Assembly (NCBI GenBank): GCA_009665115.1
Contig: WJXE01000122.1
Coordinates: 1 to 5,821, forward strand
Reading direction: 5' to 3'
Length of the DNA stretch: 5,821 nt
From: Nitrosopumilales archaeon
GTDB taxonomy: Archaea > Thermoproteota > Nitrososphaeria > Nitrososphaerales > Nitrososphaeraceae
Both the position numbers and the translations under genes were made by a program. How positions within the stretch are numbered: the first letter of the stretch is position 1; each line of letters begins with the position of its first letter. The notes below the pieces were generated by a model. It saw only the letters and a program-made list of their open reading frames with translations. It had not been told where the DNA came from and did no database searches. Shown one piece after another: positions 5,124 through 5,821 of this stretch.

Positions 5124-5380
5124 ATGGAGATGACAAAAGAAACAACAATGATGACTGCTCACAGGTTGTCTAATGAAATAATACAAATCTCATGTCAAGG
5201 CTCCATCTATTACAAAATGAGTCATTTACATTTGTTCACAATGAGAAACGAGAAGTAGAATTAGAATTCAAGCGTAGAAACGCTCAGAACTAACCAGCTG
5301 AATATGCATTTTTCCAGATTAAACACAAATTTAGTCCAAATTTAAATAGATGTCCGCATGGACAAACCGAAGTGCAATAG
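5124..5380 (+). pseudogene. Decayed gene, unknown function
   Basis: From the ATG at 5124 a 44-codon frame runs to TAG 5256-5258 (pieces MEMTKETTMMTAHRLSNEII, SCQGSIYYKMSHLHLF). A shift equal to one lost base at about 5238-5240 gives a better continuation: NEKREVELEFKRRNAQN, TAA at 5291-5293, then PAEYAFFQIKHKFSPNLNRC and PHGQTEVQ to TAG 5378-5380. After that stop the frame is open to TAA 5417-5419. If whole it would be about 85-98 residues, basic, with alternating charged strand or helix. Family not recognised. The alternative is a live 44-residue leaderless small protein, since start and promoter are intact; the 3' part would then be non-coding. It is divergent from Hsp20. Confidence 0.4.
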
Positions 5381-5435
5381 AATTTGCGATCAATGTTCCA
5401 CGTCAAAGAGCCGTCTTAAGATAATAAAACGACAT

Positions 5436-5528
5436 TCAATAAGCCATATTATTTTCATACTGTTGATTAATTCCATCTCCCTGACTACGTTGAGGCTTGT
5501 ATATTTGGTCGTCAGAAATTGGAGTTAA
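5436..5528 (-). pseudogene. Open continuation after the stop of the 5529 gene
   Basis: Immediately after the TAA at 5529-5531 the same minus-strand frame remains open for 30 codons (LTPISDDQIYKPQRSQGDG, INQQYENNMAY) and ends at TGA 5436-5438. The polar, low-complexity composition looks like a protein tail. It suggests the neighbouring reading frame once ended here and that the TAA is a later nonsense mutation. A run of 30 open codons can also arise by chance. Confidence 0.35.
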
Positions 5529-5795
5529 TTATACTGCTTCCGTGGTACAGGTAGGACATTTAATAACTTTATCCACTGTATCAGAGTAATATCGCAATGA
5601 TTGCACACCAGATAGCCTATTCGCAAGTCCAAGGGTTTGTAAATAACCCTTGATTGCAAAGGCGACTCTTTTTTTTGGATATGGTCTATAAGACATCCGC
5701 CTCAAGGGAAGATCATATGATAAAATTACTTGTGTAATTTTTTTAGTGATATAAAACCCATTAGCAACACGCTGTCGTTGAGCCCGCTGTTTCAA
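5529..5795 (-). CDS. Hypothetical basic protein with a C-terminal CPTC motif
   Basis: 88 codons from TTG 5795 to TAA 5529-5531. The N-terminal part is basic (KQRAQRQRVANGFYITKKIT), the middle reads SYRPYPKKRVAFAIKGYLQT and LGLANRLSGVQSLRYYSDTV, and the end KCPTCTTEAV holds one CxxC pair, half of a zinc ribbon. With a single pair it would need a partner chain, or it is truncated; the frame does continue open past the stop. A TATA-like box at 5719-5726 lies 26 bases before an in-frame ATG at 5696, and GAGG precedes that ATG, so a 55-residue protein (start MSYRPYPKKR) may be the real product. The sequence before TTG 5795 is cut by TAA at 5805-5807. Family not recognised; a nucleic-acid-binding role is only a guess from charge and CxxC. 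Confidence 0.45.
   Translation of the reverse strand: MKQRAQRQRVANGFYITKKITQVILSYDLPLRRMSYRPYPKKRVAFAIKGYLQTLGLANRLSGVQSLRYYSDTVDKVIKCPTCTTEAV
5719..5726 (-). promoter_or_regulatory. TATA-like box for the inner ATG at 5696
   Basis: On the minus strand ATTTTATC lies 26 bases before ATG 5696. A 10-bp palindrome ATCATATGAT (5712-5721) overlaps its downstream edge. It would lie inside the longer reading frame if TTG 5795 is the true start. Confidence 0.3.
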
Positions 5796-5821
5796 CGAGT
5801 AAATTTTTTAATCGATAAACG

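Noticed and set aside
1..5821. CRISPR arrays, insertion-sequence ends and transposase motifs
   Set aside because: No spaced direct repeats, terminal inverted repeats or transposase-like sequence were found; the only sizeable direct repeat is the 21-bp tandem pair.

Overview
The window looks archaeal, most likely a soil ammonia-oxidising Nitrososphaerota (Thaumarchaeota; Nitrososphaera or Nitrosocosmicus type). The basis is an Hsp20 with the long archaeal N-terminal region, A/T-rich coding sequence, TTG starts, U-rich 3' ends, and a repeated promoter pattern: a TATA-like box centred about 26-28 bases before the start codon, as in leaderless archaeal transcripts. The lineage call is inference from style and one protein and is moderate in confidence.

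Layout. 1-342 is GC-richer, with no convincing gene. 343-1776 carries three consecutive minus-strand genes of unknown family, all broken: one with a single frameshift near its N-terminus (343-878), one with several stops and at least one frameshift (939-1447), and one with a single A-run frameshift and no N-terminus (1472-1776). 1787-2119 (+) encodes a small one-helix membrane protein with a coiled-coil tail. A short decayed gene follows at 2263-2480 (+), behind a good promoter with a striking three-half-site operator-like dyad. 2561-3241 (+) encodes a two-helix membrane protein with a C-terminal beta-rich domain; its promoter TATA element lies in a perfect 21-bp tandem duplication. 3242-3771 is mostly unassigned, with one possible 43-residue reading frame. 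Two stress or storage genes then lie in tandem on the minus strand, a dodecin-like protein (3772-3981) and an Hsp20 chaperone (4320-4934), each with its own promoter. 5124-5380 (+) is another decayed gene behind a clean promoter. The right edge (5529-5795, minus) holds a short CxxC protein whose frame stays open past its stop.

Only four genes look intact or nearly so: the small membrane protein, the two-helix membrane protein, the dodecin and Hsp20. The rest is decaying coding sequence whose promoters often survive. Hsp20 (chaperone) and the dodecin-like protein are both typical of stress or cofactor homeostasis, but they are 338 bases apart with separate promoters, so co-transcription is not needed to explain them. 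No complete novel multi-gene system is visible. The most distinctive signals are the start-site dyad at 2245-2266, the duplicated promoter at 2499-2540, the unknown membrane proteins, and the dodecin lacking both usual flavin-contact residues. Short open stretches of 30-40 codons arise easily by chance, so the smaller remnants carry low confidence.
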